A DNA stretch of 40,495 nt. Origin: DATLFI01 sp035524895. Lineage in GTDB: Bacteria > Acidobacteriota > Thermoanaerobaculia > Multivoradales > Multivoraceae. Below the pieces are notes generated by a model. The model was not told the DNA's origin. It did not search any database and was given only the letters and a program-made list of their open reading frames with translations. This document shows positions 15,554-24,647 of the stretch, piece by piece. How positions within the stretch are numbered: the stretch's first letter is position 1; the number at the start of each line of letters is the position of its first letter. Position numbers and translations under genes: made by a program. The stretch covers positions 1 through 40,495 of the forward strand of contig DATLFI010000386.1 in NCBI GenBank assembly GCA_035524895.1, in the 5' to 3' direction.

Positions 15554-16978
15554 GTGGTCGATGAGCCGATGAGATCCACCACCGAACCACCGGCTCCCCG
15601 CTCCCACGGGATCCGTGGTCGGGGAGCGTTCGCTGCGGCTCTCGTCGGCGCGACGCTATTCGCAGGTCCGCATGCACCTGCGGCGGCACAGAACGAGTCG
15701 TACGAGCTGGTGCGACAGCTCATGGAGCCCGAGCCGCGGAAGCGCAAAGCTGCCGCCAAGAGACTGACCCGAGCCAACGAGCCCCGGCTCCTGCCCGCGC
15801 TCGTCGACGCGCTGTTCTTCACGCCGCGCGAGCACCGCTCGGAGATGGTCGAGGTCCTGCGCGCGTTCTCGGGACACAGCGGAGGGGATCGCTATCAGGA
15901 ATGGGTCGAGCTCGTGGGCAGGCGGGAAGAGCTGGTGCCGCTCGAAGGCTACCGGCCCTTCAAAGCGACCCTGTTCTCGCGTATCGACCCCCGCTTCCTC
16001 GAGATCCTCGGCGGCGAGGAACCGGCGCGCATTCGCCTCGAAGAGGTGGTGTGGGGCGGAGTACGACTCGAGGGCATTCCAGCGCTCGAGCGGCCCGCCA
16101 AGCTGGCCGCGAGCGCGGCGACCGAGCTCGGCGAGCGCGACCTGGTGCTGGGCGTGAGCCTGGGCGGCACGCACCACGCATACCCGGTCAAGGTGCTGAG
16201 CTGGCACGAGATGGTCAACGACGAGGTGGGCGGCGAACCGATCAGCCTCTCCTACTGCACGCTGTGCGGGTCGGCGGTGCTGTACTCCACTCGCCAAGAA
16301 GGCGGCGACGCGCTCACCTTCGGCACCTCCGGACTGCTCTACCGCAGCAACAAGCTGATGATCGACCGCCAAACCGGCAGCCTGTGGAGCAACCTGACCG
16401 GCGAGGCGGTCCTCGGCAGCGCCGCGGCGGAGGGCTCGCGACTCGAGCCGCTGCCGGTGACACTGACGCGGTGGCTCGCCTGGCGCAACGCGCATCCGGA
16501 GACCACGGTGATGGGGGTCGATCCGCAGCTCGGTCGCCGGTACGGCTTCCTCTACGAGGATGGCGCAGCCGACCGGGCACGCGCCGGGGTTTCGTTCCCG
16601 GTGTGGCAGCAGGACGAGCGCTTGCCCGCGAAGACCGAGGTGTTGGCTCTTCGCGTCGATGGTAGAGCGAAGGCGTACGAGCTGGAAGCCGTGCGCCGGC
16701 AGGGGATGGTCAACGACCTCGTCGGCGAGCTTCCGTTGGTGGTGCTCGCCGACGAGAGTGGAGCGGTACGTGCTTACCGGCGTGGCACCGGCGAGCTGCT
16801 TGCGGGTCCTGAGCCGGGGCTGCTGGTGGACGGAGCCGGGCAGCGCTGGCGCGTCACGGAGGAGGCGCTGGAGCCCCTCGACGGGACCACGCGTCACGAG
16901 CGCCTGCCCGCCCACGTGGCGTACTGGTTCGGCTGGTACGGGTTCTACCCGGACACCGAGCTGTGGATGGGCCGGTGA
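15554..16978 (+). CDS. Secreted DUF3179 domain protein with N-terminal HEAT-like segment
   Basis: A 474-residue protein from GTG 15554 (GAGG about 7 nt before it; ATG 15569 is an alternative). A signal peptide (AFAAALVGATLFAGPHAPAAAQ) is followed by a HEAT-like helical part (residues ~48-110: VRQLMEPEPRKRKAAAKRL, PALVDALFFTPREHRSEMVE). The main part is DUF3179: VNDEVGGEPISLSYCTLCGSAVLYSTR, TFGTSGLLYRSNKLMIDRQTGSLWSNLTGEAVLGS. The CTLCGSA Cys pair is the family hallmark. Near the C-terminus KAYELEAVRRQGMVNDLVGELPLVVLADESGAVRAYRR mimics the first copy without cysteines. DUF3179 proteins are exported or periplasmic and uncharacterised; a redox or metal role for the Cys pair is only a guess. It stands alone, divergent from the propeller operon and convergent with yhhQ. 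Confidence 0.9.
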   Translation: MVDEPMRSTTEPPAPRSHGIRGRGAFAAALVGATLFAGPHAPAAAQNESYELVRQLMEPEPRKRKAAAKRLTRANEPRLLPALVDALFFTPREHRSEMVEVLRAFSGHSGGDRYQEWVELVGRREELVPLEGYRPFKATLFSRIDPRFLEILGGEEPARIRLEEVVWGGVRLEGIPALERPAKLAASAATELGERDLVLGVSLGGTHHAYPVKVLSWHEMVNDEVGGEPISLSYCTLCGSAVLYSTRQEGGDALTFGTSGLLYRSNKLMIDRQTGSLWSNLTGEAVLGSAAAEGSRLEPLPVTLTRWLAWRNAHPETTVMGVDPQLGRRYGFLYEDGAADRARAGVSFPVWQQDERLPAKTEVLALRVDGRAKAYELEAVRRQGMVNDLVGELPLVVLADESGAVRAYRRGTGELLAGPEPGLLVDGAGQRWRVTEEALEPLDGTTRHERLPAHVAYWFGWYGFYPDTELWMGR

Positions 16979-17048
16979 TCCGCTGACCCGCCTGGGTCGC
17001 CGTGGTCACTGTCCGCCATGTCCGGGAGAGTCCCATTGTGCTGGAGAG

Positions 17049-17849
17049 TCACTGTCCAGAGGCGCCGGCGCCAGCGAAAGCAGGGATCGCCGGTGGACCC
17101 ACGTCGTGGGGTGCGATGCCGAGACGGCGCGTGATGATGCGGTGCGCCAGATAGAGCAGCGGCGTCATCGCCGCGGCCACCGCCATCTTGTAGAGGTACC
17201 CCTGGCTCGCCACCTGGAAGATGGTCGAGAGCGGTAGCGCGCCGGCGAACACCGCGACGTTGACGATCCCGGTGTCGATCACCTGGCTGATCGCGGTCGA
17301 CCCCGTGGCGCGCAGCCACAGGATCCGGCTGCCGGTGAGGCGCTTGAAGAACCCGAAGAAGTAGATGTCGCTGATCTGGCCCAACAGGTAGGCGCTGAGC
17401 GACGCCAGGAACAGCCGCCACGAGAGGCCGAACACGTTGTCGAACGAAGCCTGCGAGACGTAGCTCTCCGCTGCCACGGGCAAGTAGCCCGCGAGCATGA
17501 TGATGCCGGTGGCAAACAGCATCATGGTGAGACCTACGATCGTCAGGAAGCGGGCTCCGCGGCGCCCGAAGTACTCGTTGACGACATCGGTCAGTAGGAA
17601 GGTGATCGGGAACGGGATGACGCCGACCGAGAGCACCACCGGCCCGACACGGAATAGCTTCCCCGCGACGGTGTTCGCGATCAGCAACGCGGTGAGGAAG
17701 ATCGCTGCTAGGACGAGGAACAGTCGCTGCCTGTTGTCTTCCCGGCTTCCTCCGACGCCGGGACCCGCGCTGGCCGCCACCGCACCCCCGAGCTCGAAGC
17801 CGCCATGTCGGAGCTGGGACACCCACCTACGCCGGGCGTCCGTCGCCAC
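17049..17849 (-). CDS. yhhQ: VUT family queuosine precursor transporter (YhhQ)
   Basis: A 266-residue membrane protein. GTG 17849 begins one base after the stop of the upstream peptidase gene; the more distal TTG would lie inside that gene. After ~45 polar residues come six to seven hydrophobic segments, starting LFLVLAAIFLTALLIANTVAGKLF, then the family signature VGVIPFPITFLLTDVVNEYFGRRGARFLTIVG, and later SLSAYLLGQISDIYFFGFFKRLTG and STAISQVIDTGIVN. YhhQ/QueT-type proteins bring preQ0 or preQ1 across the inner membrane for queuosine tRNA modification; the PFPxTFLxTDVxNEYxG motif is diagnostic. No other queuosine genes are in the window. The long polar N-terminus may mean the true start is further in, since typical members begin near NRQRLF. 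Confidence 0.9.
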   Translation of the reverse strand: MATDARRRWVSQLRHGGFELGGAVAASAGPGVGGSREDNRQRLFLVLAAIFLTALLIANTVAGKLFRVGPVVLSVGVIPFPITFLLTDVVNEYFGRRGARFLTIVGLTMMLFATGIIMLAGYLPVAAESYVSQASFDNVFGLSWRLFLASLSAYLLGQISDIYFFGFFKRLTGSRILWLRATGSTAISQVIDTGIVNVAVFAGALPLSTIFQVASQGYLYKMAVAAAMTPLLYLAHRIITRRLGIAPHDVGPPAIPAFAGAGASGQ

Positions 17850-17850
17850 C

Positions 17851-19254
17851 TCAGCCGCCCTCGAGCTGGAGCAGCGTCCCGAGCTTGGCCACGATCCGGT
17901 CGCCAATCCAGTGCCCGTCGAACCACTCCGCCGGATCGACCGCTACGCCCCGGATCATGGTCGTGAAGTGCAGGTGATCTCCGCCGGCGAGGCCGGTCTC
18001 TCCGCTCCGACCGAGCACCTGGCCGCGCTCCAGCATCTGCCCTGACTGGACCTCGATCGAGGAGAGGTGCGCGTACAGGGACATCAGGCCGTAGCCGTGA
18101 TCGAGCACCACGGTATTGCCGTAGATCCCGAGGTACTCGGCTAGCACCACCCGCCCTCGGTTCGAGGCGAGCACCTCCGCTCGGCGCACCGAGGCAAGGT
18201 CGAAGCCGAGGTGTACCTGTTGGTCCACCTCGCGCCCCGCGTACAGATAGGTGCGGTACGCGGCGAAGTGGTCCATGACCTTGGTGTTGGGCTGCTGGCG
18301 GAAAGGCTCCCGCCAAAGGAACTGCTCGGCGGTGTCACGACCGAGCTCGAGCAATCGCTCGGCATTGCGCTGGCGAAGGTCTCGGTTGATGAAGAGGTAG
18401 GTGTCGAGCAGCGACTCGCCCTCGGCGACTCCCGCGGTCTGGCTCACGATCGGAGGCACCACGCGCTGGAGGAACGCGTCCGACAGCTCGATCGTCGAGG
18501 CGGGAAATCGCTTCGGAAAGAAGCGATCGAGAAAGGACACCGTGGCCTCGTTGCCTAGCGCATCGGCGGCTACCAGGCGGACCGTGCTCGCATCCGCAAC
18601 GTCGTGGGCCACCGCGAAGATCACGAAACGCTCCCCGGGGGCGCCGCCCGGCAACTCGAATCCAGGGAAGAAGGTAGTGCCGGCACGCACACCATGGATC
18701 GAAGCGCTCTCGCCGACTCGGTAGGCGACCGCCTCGCTGCCGCCTTGCGCGACGTAGATGAAGCTCGACAGCACCTCGAGCGTAGGCGCGCGGAACCGCA
18801 CTGGCAGCTCGCGCTCCACCACCAGCGGTGCCGGGCGGCGGATCCAAGTTCCGGCTCGCTCCGCCACGACACGCAGCGTCGCCGTTCCCTCCTCGAGCCC
18901 TTCGAGACTGTCGCGGCCGACCGTCGCCTCGAGTCGATCGGTCTCGACCCTTGGTCCCCAGAACGCCCAGAACGGTCGGGGATCGTGATCGCGCTGCACG
19001 AGGGTCACGATCCTCTCGCCCTGCGCGAGCTCTAACCGCAGGTAACCGAGACCGCGCCCCGCGACGGCGGCGTCGACCACCACCTCGGTACTGCGGCCGA
19101 TCCCCGGCACCGAGGTGGCGAGCTCGACCCGCGGCGGATCGCCGACGCGCAGTGCCAGCAAGAGGACGAGCAGCAGGACGGCGCTGGCCGTCAGCACGAG
19201 GATCCGCCGGCGGCGCCGGGCGGGGCCGCGATCGCGAAGGGAATAGGGCTGCAT
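17851..19254 (-). CDS. M23 (LytM-type) metallopeptidase, membrane anchored
   Basis: A 467-residue protein. ATG 19254 is preferred to an upstream TTG because it directly precedes a short basic N-terminus and one membrane segment (ILVLTASAVLLLVLLLALRV, residues ~18-37). The middle ~270 residues are beta-rich periplasmic domains of unknown type. The C-terminal ~130 residues form the M23 fold: first zinc ligands in VHLGFDLAS (H-x3-D), then YGLMSLYAHLSSIEVQSGQM and the GDHLHF ligand pair. M23 enzymes cut peptidoglycan cross-bridges (lysostaphin/LytM type); all canonical residues are present, so activity is expected. The yhhQ gene follows after a single base, giving a two-gene unit. It likely acts in the periplasm, tethered to the inner membrane. 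Confidence 0.92.
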   Translation of the reverse strand: MQPYSLRDRGPARRRRRILVLTASAVLLLVLLLALRVGDPPRVELATSVPGIGRSTEVVVDAAVAGRGLGYLRLELAQGERIVTLVQRDHDPRPFWAFWGPRVETDRLEATVGRDSLEGLEEGTATLRVVAERAGTWIRRPAPLVVERELPVRFRAPTLEVLSSFIYVAQGGSEAVAYRVGESASIHGVRAGTTFFPGFELPGGAPGERFVIFAVAHDVADASTVRLVAADALGNEATVSFLDRFFPKRFPASTIELSDAFLQRVVPPIVSQTAGVAEGESLLDTYLFINRDLRQRNAERLLELGRDTAEQFLWREPFRQQPNTKVMDHFAAYRTYLYAGREVDQQVHLGFDLASVRRAEVLASNRGRVVLAEYLGIYGNTVVLDHGYGLMSLYAHLSSIEVQSGQMLERGQVLGRSGETGLAGGDHLHFTTMIRGVAVDPAEWFDGHWIGDRIVAKLGTLLQLEGG

Positions 19255-19442
19255 GGAGCGAAGAAGGAAAAGCGAGGGGTGAACGACGACCACCAACCTG
19301 CCTTACCAGAAATGCTAACAGACGCGTCGCAGTCGCATGGCTGGCATACGAGCTGTTTCCAGGCCGCGAAGCCCGTCGGCGGCAGGGCGACTCCACAGCT
19401 CTCCAGGCTAGGATCGGCCAGGCAGACGCAGCCACCACCTCC

Positions 19443-20756
19443 ATGGGGAATCGCTTTTTGGACGCTCGCTACTTGCTCCCAAGAGAATGTCCGCTCGCCT
19501 TCGGCGCCACGATCCTGGTGCTGTGGGCCTGCGCCGCCCCTGATGCTACGGCGCGCGAGCCCACGCCGGCGCAAGTTCGCCTCCACGAGCTGTCGGTACC
19601 TGCGGCGCCCGGCTCGCTCGGCCCAAACCTCGCGGCGACCTCGCACGGCGTGTTCCTCTCGTGGCTAGAGCCCGCCGAGCAGGGGGAGACCGGATCGGAG
19701 CGCCATGCGTTGCGCGTCGCACACCTGGACCCGCGACGCCCCCTTGCCTGGGGAGCTCCGGTGAGTGTCACCGAGGGTGAGGGCTTCTTTGCCAACTGGG
19801 CAGATTTCCCGGCACTCGCGGAGATCCCAGGCGGCGGTCTGCTCGTTCACTGGCTCGAGCGCACCGGCGAGGACACCTACGCCTACGGCGTACGGCTGGC
19901 TCGTTCTCTCGATCGCGGGCAGAGCTGGGAGCCGCTCGGCTTCTTGCACGACGACCTCTCTCCCACCGAGCACGGGTTCGTCTCGTTCGCACCGATGGCA
20001 GAGGGAGTCCGGGCTTTCTGGCTGGACGGCAGAGACATGGCGGCCGGCGGCCCGATGGCGCTCCGCACCGTGCTCGTCGCCGGGAGCGCAGCGGCTTTCG
20101 ACGAGCGCGGGCAGGGACCGCCCTCGAGCACCGTGCTCGACGGCCGGGTGTGCGAGTGCTGCCAGACCGACGCTGCGGTGGCAACGAGGGGTCCCGTAGT
20201 CGTCTACCGAGGCCGCAGCGACGACGAGGTGCGCGACATCTGGATCGTGCGCGCCGTCGGCGATGGTTGGAGCCCGCCGCAGCGCGTCTCCGAGGATGGC
20301 TGGCGGATCCCCGGGTGTCCCGTCAACGGACCTGCGGTGGCGGCCGCCGAGGACCGAGTGGTCGTCGCCTGGTTCACCGGCGCCAACGACCAGCCTGCGG
20401 TCAAGACTGCCCTTTCGACCGACGGCGGAGCCACCTTCGGGCCGGCCCTGGAGCTCGACGCCGAAGCACCCATTGGCCGCGTCGACGTCGCGGTCACCGA
20501 CAACGGCGCTGCCTGGGTCACCTGGCTCGCCCGGACACCAGAAGGCGCAGCCGTGCGTCTAGCGGCCCTTCGTCTCGGCGAGAGCGACCGCCCGACCCAG
20601 GCGGGACCGCCGGCGACGCTGGCCTCGACGGGCGGGGCGCGCTCGTCCGGCTTCCCACGCATCCTCGCGCTCGACCTCGGCCGGTTGCTGGTCACCTGGG
20701 TCGACACGGCGAACGGCCAGCGGGTTCGCGCGGCATGGGTCGAGCTGGCCGACTAG
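19443..20756 (+). CDS. BNR/sialidase-fold lipoprotein with Cys cluster
   Basis: A 437-residue protein from ATG 19443; the open frame continues upstream without coding character. The N-terminus (LAFGATILVLWACAAPD) reads as a lipoprotein signal with Cys30 as the likely modified residue, although Trp at -2 is unusual. Repeated Asp-box-like units appear (SLDRGQSWEPLGF, STDGGATFGPALEL), with strands such as PVVVYRGRSDDEVRDIWIVR and ILALDLGRLLVTWVDTANGQ, so a six-bladed sialidase-type propeller is likely. The conserved catalytic FRIP arginine motif of true sialidases is not seen; the role is probably carbohydrate or metal binding. In the centre VCECCQTDAAV and, about 50 residues on, IPGCPVNGP supply four cysteines that could bind a metal or heme-like group. 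No credible Shine-Dalgarno. Confidence 0.8.
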   Translation: MGNRFLDARYLLPRECPLAFGATILVLWACAAPDATAREPTPAQVRLHELSVPAAPGSLGPNLAATSHGVFLSWLEPAEQGETGSERHALRVAHLDPRRPLAWGAPVSVTEGEGFFANWADFPALAEIPGGGLLVHWLERTGEDTYAYGVRLARSLDRGQSWEPLGFLHDDLSPTEHGFVSFAPMAEGVRAFWLDGRDMAAGGPMALRTVLVAGSAAAFDERGQGPPSSTVLDGRVCECCQTDAAVATRGPVVVYRGRSDDEVRDIWIVRAVGDGWSPPQRVSEDGWRIPGCPVNGPAVAAAEDRVVVAWFTGANDQPAVKTALSTDGGATFGPALELDAEAPIGRVDVAVTDNGAAWVTWLARTPEGAAVRLAALRLGESDRPTQAGPPATLASTGGARSSGFPRILALDLGRLLVTWVDTANGQRVRAAWVELAD

Positions 20757-20840
20757 CCGACGCGCCACCGCAGCCTCGCCGCTCCGCTCGGGCGGGGGCC
20801 CTAGCGCGCGAAGTCCCCCAGAAACAGGAGAGACGACGAG

Positions 20841-23525
20841 ATGACCATGTCGACCCCCCAGGACGCGACGGACCATCGGCCCCGATCCGCCACGGTGATC
20901 GTGCTCGCGTTGCTGCTCGCACTGCCGGCACGAGCGAGCGACGACGACGCCTTCTGGCCGGGCACGCGCTATGACGCGGCCATCCCGACCTTCGAAGCCG
21001 TGCTCGGCTACGAGCCGGCAACCTGGATCGCCTCGCCCGAGGACATCGTCCGCTACTTCGAGGCGCTCCAGCGCGCAGCGCCCGACCGCGTGCGGGTCTG
21101 GGAGTACGCCCGGAGCTGGGAGAACCGACCCCTGATCTACGCCGCGGTCGGCTCCGCGCGCAACATCGCTCGGCTCGACGAGATCCGCGCCGGCATGGGC
21201 GCCCTAGCCCAACCTGCGCGCACGTCCGAGCCCGACGCGGAACGGCTGATCGGCACGCTTCCCGTGGTGGTGTGGCTGGGCTACGGGGTCCACGGCAACG
21301 AGATCTCGTCGCCCGACGCCGCGATGCTCACCGCCTACCACCTGCTGGCGGCGCAAGACGACCCGGTGGTCGACGAGATCCGCGAGCACGCGCTGGTGCT
21401 GATCGATCCATCGCAGAACCCGGACGGGCGCAACCGGTTCGTCCAGAACTTCACCCAGAGCTACGGCATCGTCCCCGATCCCGATCGCCGCTCCGCCGAG
21501 CACGACGAGCCCTGGCCGGGCGGACGCACCAACCACTATCTGTTCGACCTCAACCGCGACTGGTTCGCACTCACCCAGCCGGAAACGCGGGGGCGAGTGC
21601 GGGTGCTCCAGGAGTGGTTCCCGTCGGTGTTCGTGGATCTCCACGAGATGAGCGGCGACTCCACGTACTACTTCGCGCCGGAAGCGGTGCCCTACAACCC
21701 GCACCTCACGAGTGAGCAGAACGCCAAGCTCGAGCTGTTCGGCCGCAACAACGCGAAGTGGTTCGACCACTACGGCTTCGACTACTTCACGCGCGAGGTC
21801 TACGACGCCTTCTACCCGGGATACGGCGCGAGCTGGCCCGCCTACTACGGCGCCGTGGCGATGACCTACGAGCAGGCCTCGCCTCGCGGGCTGTCGCTGT
21901 TGCGGGCCGACGGCGACGTGCTGACGTTCCGCCAGGCGGTTCGTCATCACTTCGTCGCGTCGGTCTCGACGGCGGAGACCGCGGCCGCCAACCGCGAGCT
22001 GCTGCTGCGGGACTTCTGGCGCTACCGCCGGAGCGCGATCGAGGAGGGCGGGAGCGGCGACGTGCGCGTGATCGTGCTCCCCTACAGCGGCAACCTCGCC
22101 AACGTCGACAAGCTCGCCGGCTTGCTGGTGCAGCAGGGCGCCGAGGTCCGGCGCGCCACCGCGGAGATCACGAGCTGCGGCCTCCGCTACCCGGCAGGCA
22201 GCTACGTGGTGTCGCTATCCCAGCCGACCAAGCGACTGCTGCGCAACCTGCTCGACCCCGCGGTGAGGATGGACGACGTCTTCCTGGCCGAGCAGGAGCG
22301 CCGGCGAGCAAAGCGGATGGGCGACCAGATCTACGACGTAACGGCCTGGTCGCTGCCGCTGCAGTTCGGCATCGAGGCCCGACCTTGCGCGGGCTCCGCG
22401 AGCGGCCCGACCGAAGACGCCGGACCCGAGCTCGTGCGCCCTGCGGTCCCAAGCCGCAGCGACGCGCAGGTCGCCTACCTCGTGCCATGGACTGGCAATG
22501 CCGCAGCCGCTTTGCTGGCGCGGGCCCTCGACCAAGGTCTCATCGCGCTCAGCCCGCAGGTCCCGTTCACCCAGGCGGGTCGTCGCTACCCGGCGGGCAC
22601 GCTGGTGTTCAAGCTCGACGACAACCCCGCCGACCTCTACCAGCGGCTCGAGGTCCTGGCTGCCGAGACCGGCGCCGAGGTGCCGGCCACGGACACCGGA
22701 TGGGTCGAAGAGGGGGTCAACTTCGGCAGCGCTCGGGTGGCGCGGCTGCGTGCTCCGCGCGTGGCCCTCGCTTGGGGCTCGCCGACCTCCTCGTACGCCG
22801 CGGGCGCGACCCGTTTCGTGCTCGAGCGTCGCTACGCCTATCCCGTCAGTGTGATCCGCACCGCCACTCTCGCTAGCGCGGACCTGTCGCGCTATCAGAC
22901 GCTCGTGCTGCCGCCGGGGCGCGACTACCGCGCCGTGTTCGGCAAGGACGGTGTCGCCAAGCTCCAGGCCTGGGTCGAAGCGGGTGGCACGCTGGTCGCG
23001 ATCGAGGGCGCGATCGACTTCCTCGCCCACGAGGACGTGGGCCTGCTCGCCACCGAGCGCCAGAAGATCTCGCGAGGCTCGCTGGACGACGGCGACAGCC
23101 TGCTCGAGTCCGAAGCCGACTACCGCGCCACGATCCGGCCGGAGTCGACCGAGCCCGACGCGGTCGCCGGAGTGCTGCTGCGCGCCCATCCAGATCCCGA
23201 CCACTGGATGACGGTTGGGCTGCCCGAGACCGTGCACGTGCTCTACGGCGGCAGCGCGGTGTACCGGCCGCTACGACTCGACGCTGGTTCCAACGCGCTG
23301 CGCTTCGCGGGGCCAGACGAGCTCCTCGCGAGCGGCTACATATGGGAGGAGAACCGCAAGCTGCTGGCGCACAAGCCGTTCGTGATGGTGGAGGAGCACG
23401 GCCGAGGTCTGGTCATCGGAATCACCGCCGATCCGACCGTGCGCGGCTACCTCGACGGGCTCGATCTCGTGCTGCTCAACGCAGTGCTACGCGGTCCAGC
23501 GCACGCGCGCCCGACGTGGCGATGA
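20841..23525 (+). CDS. Secreted M14 family zinc carboxypeptidase
   Basis: An 894-residue protein from ATG 20841, with AGGAG about 10 nt upstream; the second ATG at 20847 is possible. A signal peptide (ATVIVLALLLALPARAS) leads to the M14 catalytic domain: zinc ligands His151 and Glu154 in GYGVHGNEISS, the third His268 in VFVDLHEMSGD, and the SQNPDGRNRF and LNRDWFALTQPET substrate-site segments. This is the large M14-like subgroup common in Acidobacteriota and Bacteroidota. The second half holds a beta-rich region and, at about 640-740, a class I glutamine-amidotransferase-like fold (VSVIRTATLASADLSRYQTLVLPPG ... WVEAGGTLVAIEGAI), which in this family is usually catalytically inert. It probably trims peptides outside the cytoplasm. 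It follows the BNR lipoprotein on the same strand after 84 nt but has its own ribosome binding site. Confidence 0.93.
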   Translation: MTMSTPQDATDHRPRSATVIVLALLLALPARASDDDAFWPGTRYDAAIPTFEAVLGYEPATWIASPEDIVRYFEALQRAAPDRVRVWEYARSWENRPLIYAAVGSARNIARLDEIRAGMGALAQPARTSEPDAERLIGTLPVVVWLGYGVHGNEISSPDAAMLTAYHLLAAQDDPVVDEIREHALVLIDPSQNPDGRNRFVQNFTQSYGIVPDPDRRSAEHDEPWPGGRTNHYLFDLNRDWFALTQPETRGRVRVLQEWFPSVFVDLHEMSGDSTYYFAPEAVPYNPHLTSEQNAKLELFGRNNAKWFDHYGFDYFTREVYDAFYPGYGASWPAYYGAVAMTYEQASPRGLSLLRADGDVLTFRQAVRHHFVASVSTAETAAANRELLLRDFWRYRRSAIEEGGSGDVRVIVLPYSGNLANVDKLAGLLVQQGAEVRRATAEITSCGLRYPAGSYVVSLSQPTKRLLRNLLDPAVRMDDVFLAEQERRRAKRMGDQIYDVTAWSLPLQFGIEARPCAGSASGPTEDAGPELVRPAVPSRSDAQVAYLVPWTGNAAAALLARALDQGLIALSPQVPFTQAGRRYPAGTLVFKLDDNPADLYQRLEVLAAETGAEVPATDTGWVEEGVNFGSARVARLRAPRVALAWGSPTSSYAAGATRFVLERRYAYPVSVIRTATLASADLSRYQTLVLPPGRDYRAVFGKDGVAKLQAWVEAGGTLVAIEGAIDFLAHEDVGLLATERQKISRGSLDDGDSLLESEADYRATIRPESTEPDAVAGVLLRAHPDPDHWMTVGLPETVHVLYGGSAVYRPLRLDAGSNALRFAGPDELLASGYIWEENRKLLAHKPFVMVEEHGRGLVIGITADPTVRGYLDGLDLVLLNAVLRGPAHARPTWR

Positions 23526-23608
23526 GGCGTGGCGCTCGTCGCCGCTCCATTCTCGACCGGCTCAGCAATGTCGGTTGACGTTCCGAAGTTCCCGACAAGG
23601 AGGAACCC

Positions 23609-24028
23609 ATGAGTTTCGCTTCAGAGTTCCGAGAGTTCGCCGTCAAGGGCAACGCCATCGACATGGCGGTCGGCATCATCATCGGTGGAGCGTTCGGCAA
23701 GATCGTGACGTCGCTGGTCAACGACCTGATCATGCCGCCGTTTGGACTGTTGCTGGGCCGTGTCGACTTCAACAGCCTCTTCGTCAACCTGGGCGGGGGC
23801 GACTACCCGTCGCTCGACGCCGCCAAGGAGGCGGGCGCACCGGTCCTGGCGTACGGCAGCTTTCTACAGACGGCGCTGGACTTCGTGATCCTCGCCTTCG
23901 TGCTCTTCATGATCGTGCGCGCCATGAACCGGCTGCGTCGCAAGGAGGAAGCAGCGCCGGCACCGGCGGCACCGGCCGAGGAGGTCGTGCTGCTGCGCGA
24001 GATCCGCGACTCGCTCAAGGCGAGCTGA
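23609..24028 (+). CDS. mscL: Large-conductance mechanosensitive channel MscL
   Basis: A 139-residue protein, matching the 130-140 usual for MscL. The N-terminal amphipathic helix and first membrane helix (SEFREFAVKGNAIDMAVGIIIGGAFGKIVTSLVNDLIMP) are nearly canonical; TM2 is ALDFVILAFVLFMIVRAMNRL and the C-terminal helix ends EEVVLLREIRDSLKA. MscL is a pentameric inner-membrane pore that opens on membrane tension to release solutes in hypo-osmotic shock. A textbook Shine-Dalgarno (aaggagg, 23597-23603) sits 5 nt before the ATG, one of the strongest in the window, so this gene is translated independently. The GNAT gene follows 16 nt later. Confidence 0.98.
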   Translation: MSFASEFREFAVKGNAIDMAVGIIIGGAFGKIVTSLVNDLIMPPFGLLLGRVDFNSLFVNLGGGDYPSLDAAKEAGAPVLAYGSFLQTALDFVILAFVLFMIVRAMNRLRRKEEAAPAPAAPAEEVVLLREIRDSLKAS

Positions 24029-24044
24029 CACGGAGGGAGCAGCC

Positions 24045-24647
24045 TTGCCAGCCACATTCCGGCTCGCGCGCGACACGGATGCCGCAGGGGTGCTGGCGAT
24101 CTACGCTCCGATCGTGACGGACACCGCCATCTCGTTCGAGCTCGAGCCGCCGACGCTCGAAGACATCGGCCGACGTATCGCCCGCGGTGAGCACTGGCCG
24201 TTCCTGGTCTGCGCCCAGGACGATGATGTTCTCGCTTACGCCTACGCGGTGAGCTTCCGAGACCGCCCGGCCTATCGATTCACGGTCGAAACCACGATCT
24301 ACGTGGCCGAAACGGCGCGGAGACGCGGCGTCGCCCGCAGGCTCTACCGATCGCTGCTGGCCTGCCTCGAGGTGCAAGGCTACCGGCGCGTCGTCGCGGG
24401 CATCACGCTGCCGAACGTCGCGAGCGTCGCGCTCCACGAGTCGCTCGGCTTTCGCAAGTGCGCCCACCTCGAGCGCGTCGGCTGGAAGCTCGGGGCCTGG
24501 CACGACGTCGGCTACTGGGAGCGACCACTGCTGACGGAGCACGGAGCCGACCCCCCCGCCGCGGAGCCGCGCCGCGCCTCCGAGCTCTCGACCGACCCGA
24601 GCTTCGTGCTGGCCCTTGGCTCGGGCCTCGGCGCTTTGGATCGCTGA
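24045..24647 (+). CDS. GNAT N-acetyltransferase, phosphinothricin acetyltransferase-like
   Basis: A 200-residue protein from TTG 24045, preceded by cggaggg. It aligns with the Pat/Bar-like branch of GNATs: FRLARDTDAAGVLAIYAPIV, then TAISFELEPPTLEDIGRRI, the acetyl-CoA loop ARRRGVARRLYRSLLACLEVQGYRRVVAGITLPNVASVALHESLGF and the closing VGWKLGAWHDVGYWERPL. The Q/RxxGxA/G pyrophosphate loop reads RRRGVA. Members acetylate amino groups of phosphinothricin, methionine sulfoximine or related amino acids; the physiological substrate cannot be told from sequence. A ~30-residue polar C-terminal tail is extra relative to typical ~170-residue members. It is likely in one transcript with mscL, 16 nt upstream. 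Confidence 0.9.
   Translation: MPATFRLARDTDAAGVLAIYAPIVTDTAISFELEPPTLEDIGRRIARGEHWPFLVCAQDDDVLAYAYAVSFRDRPAYRFTVETTIYVAETARRRGVARRLYRSLLACLEVQGYRRVVAGITLPNVASVALHESLGFRKCAHLERVGWKLGAWHDVGYWERPLLTEHGADPPAAEPRRASELSTDPSFVLALGSGLGALDR

Noticed and set aside
15376..15564. A 62-codon + strand frame in the divergent intergenic region
   Set aside because: It runs through the 22-bp tandem duplication and has random Arg/Ala/Pro composition without a ribosome binding site.
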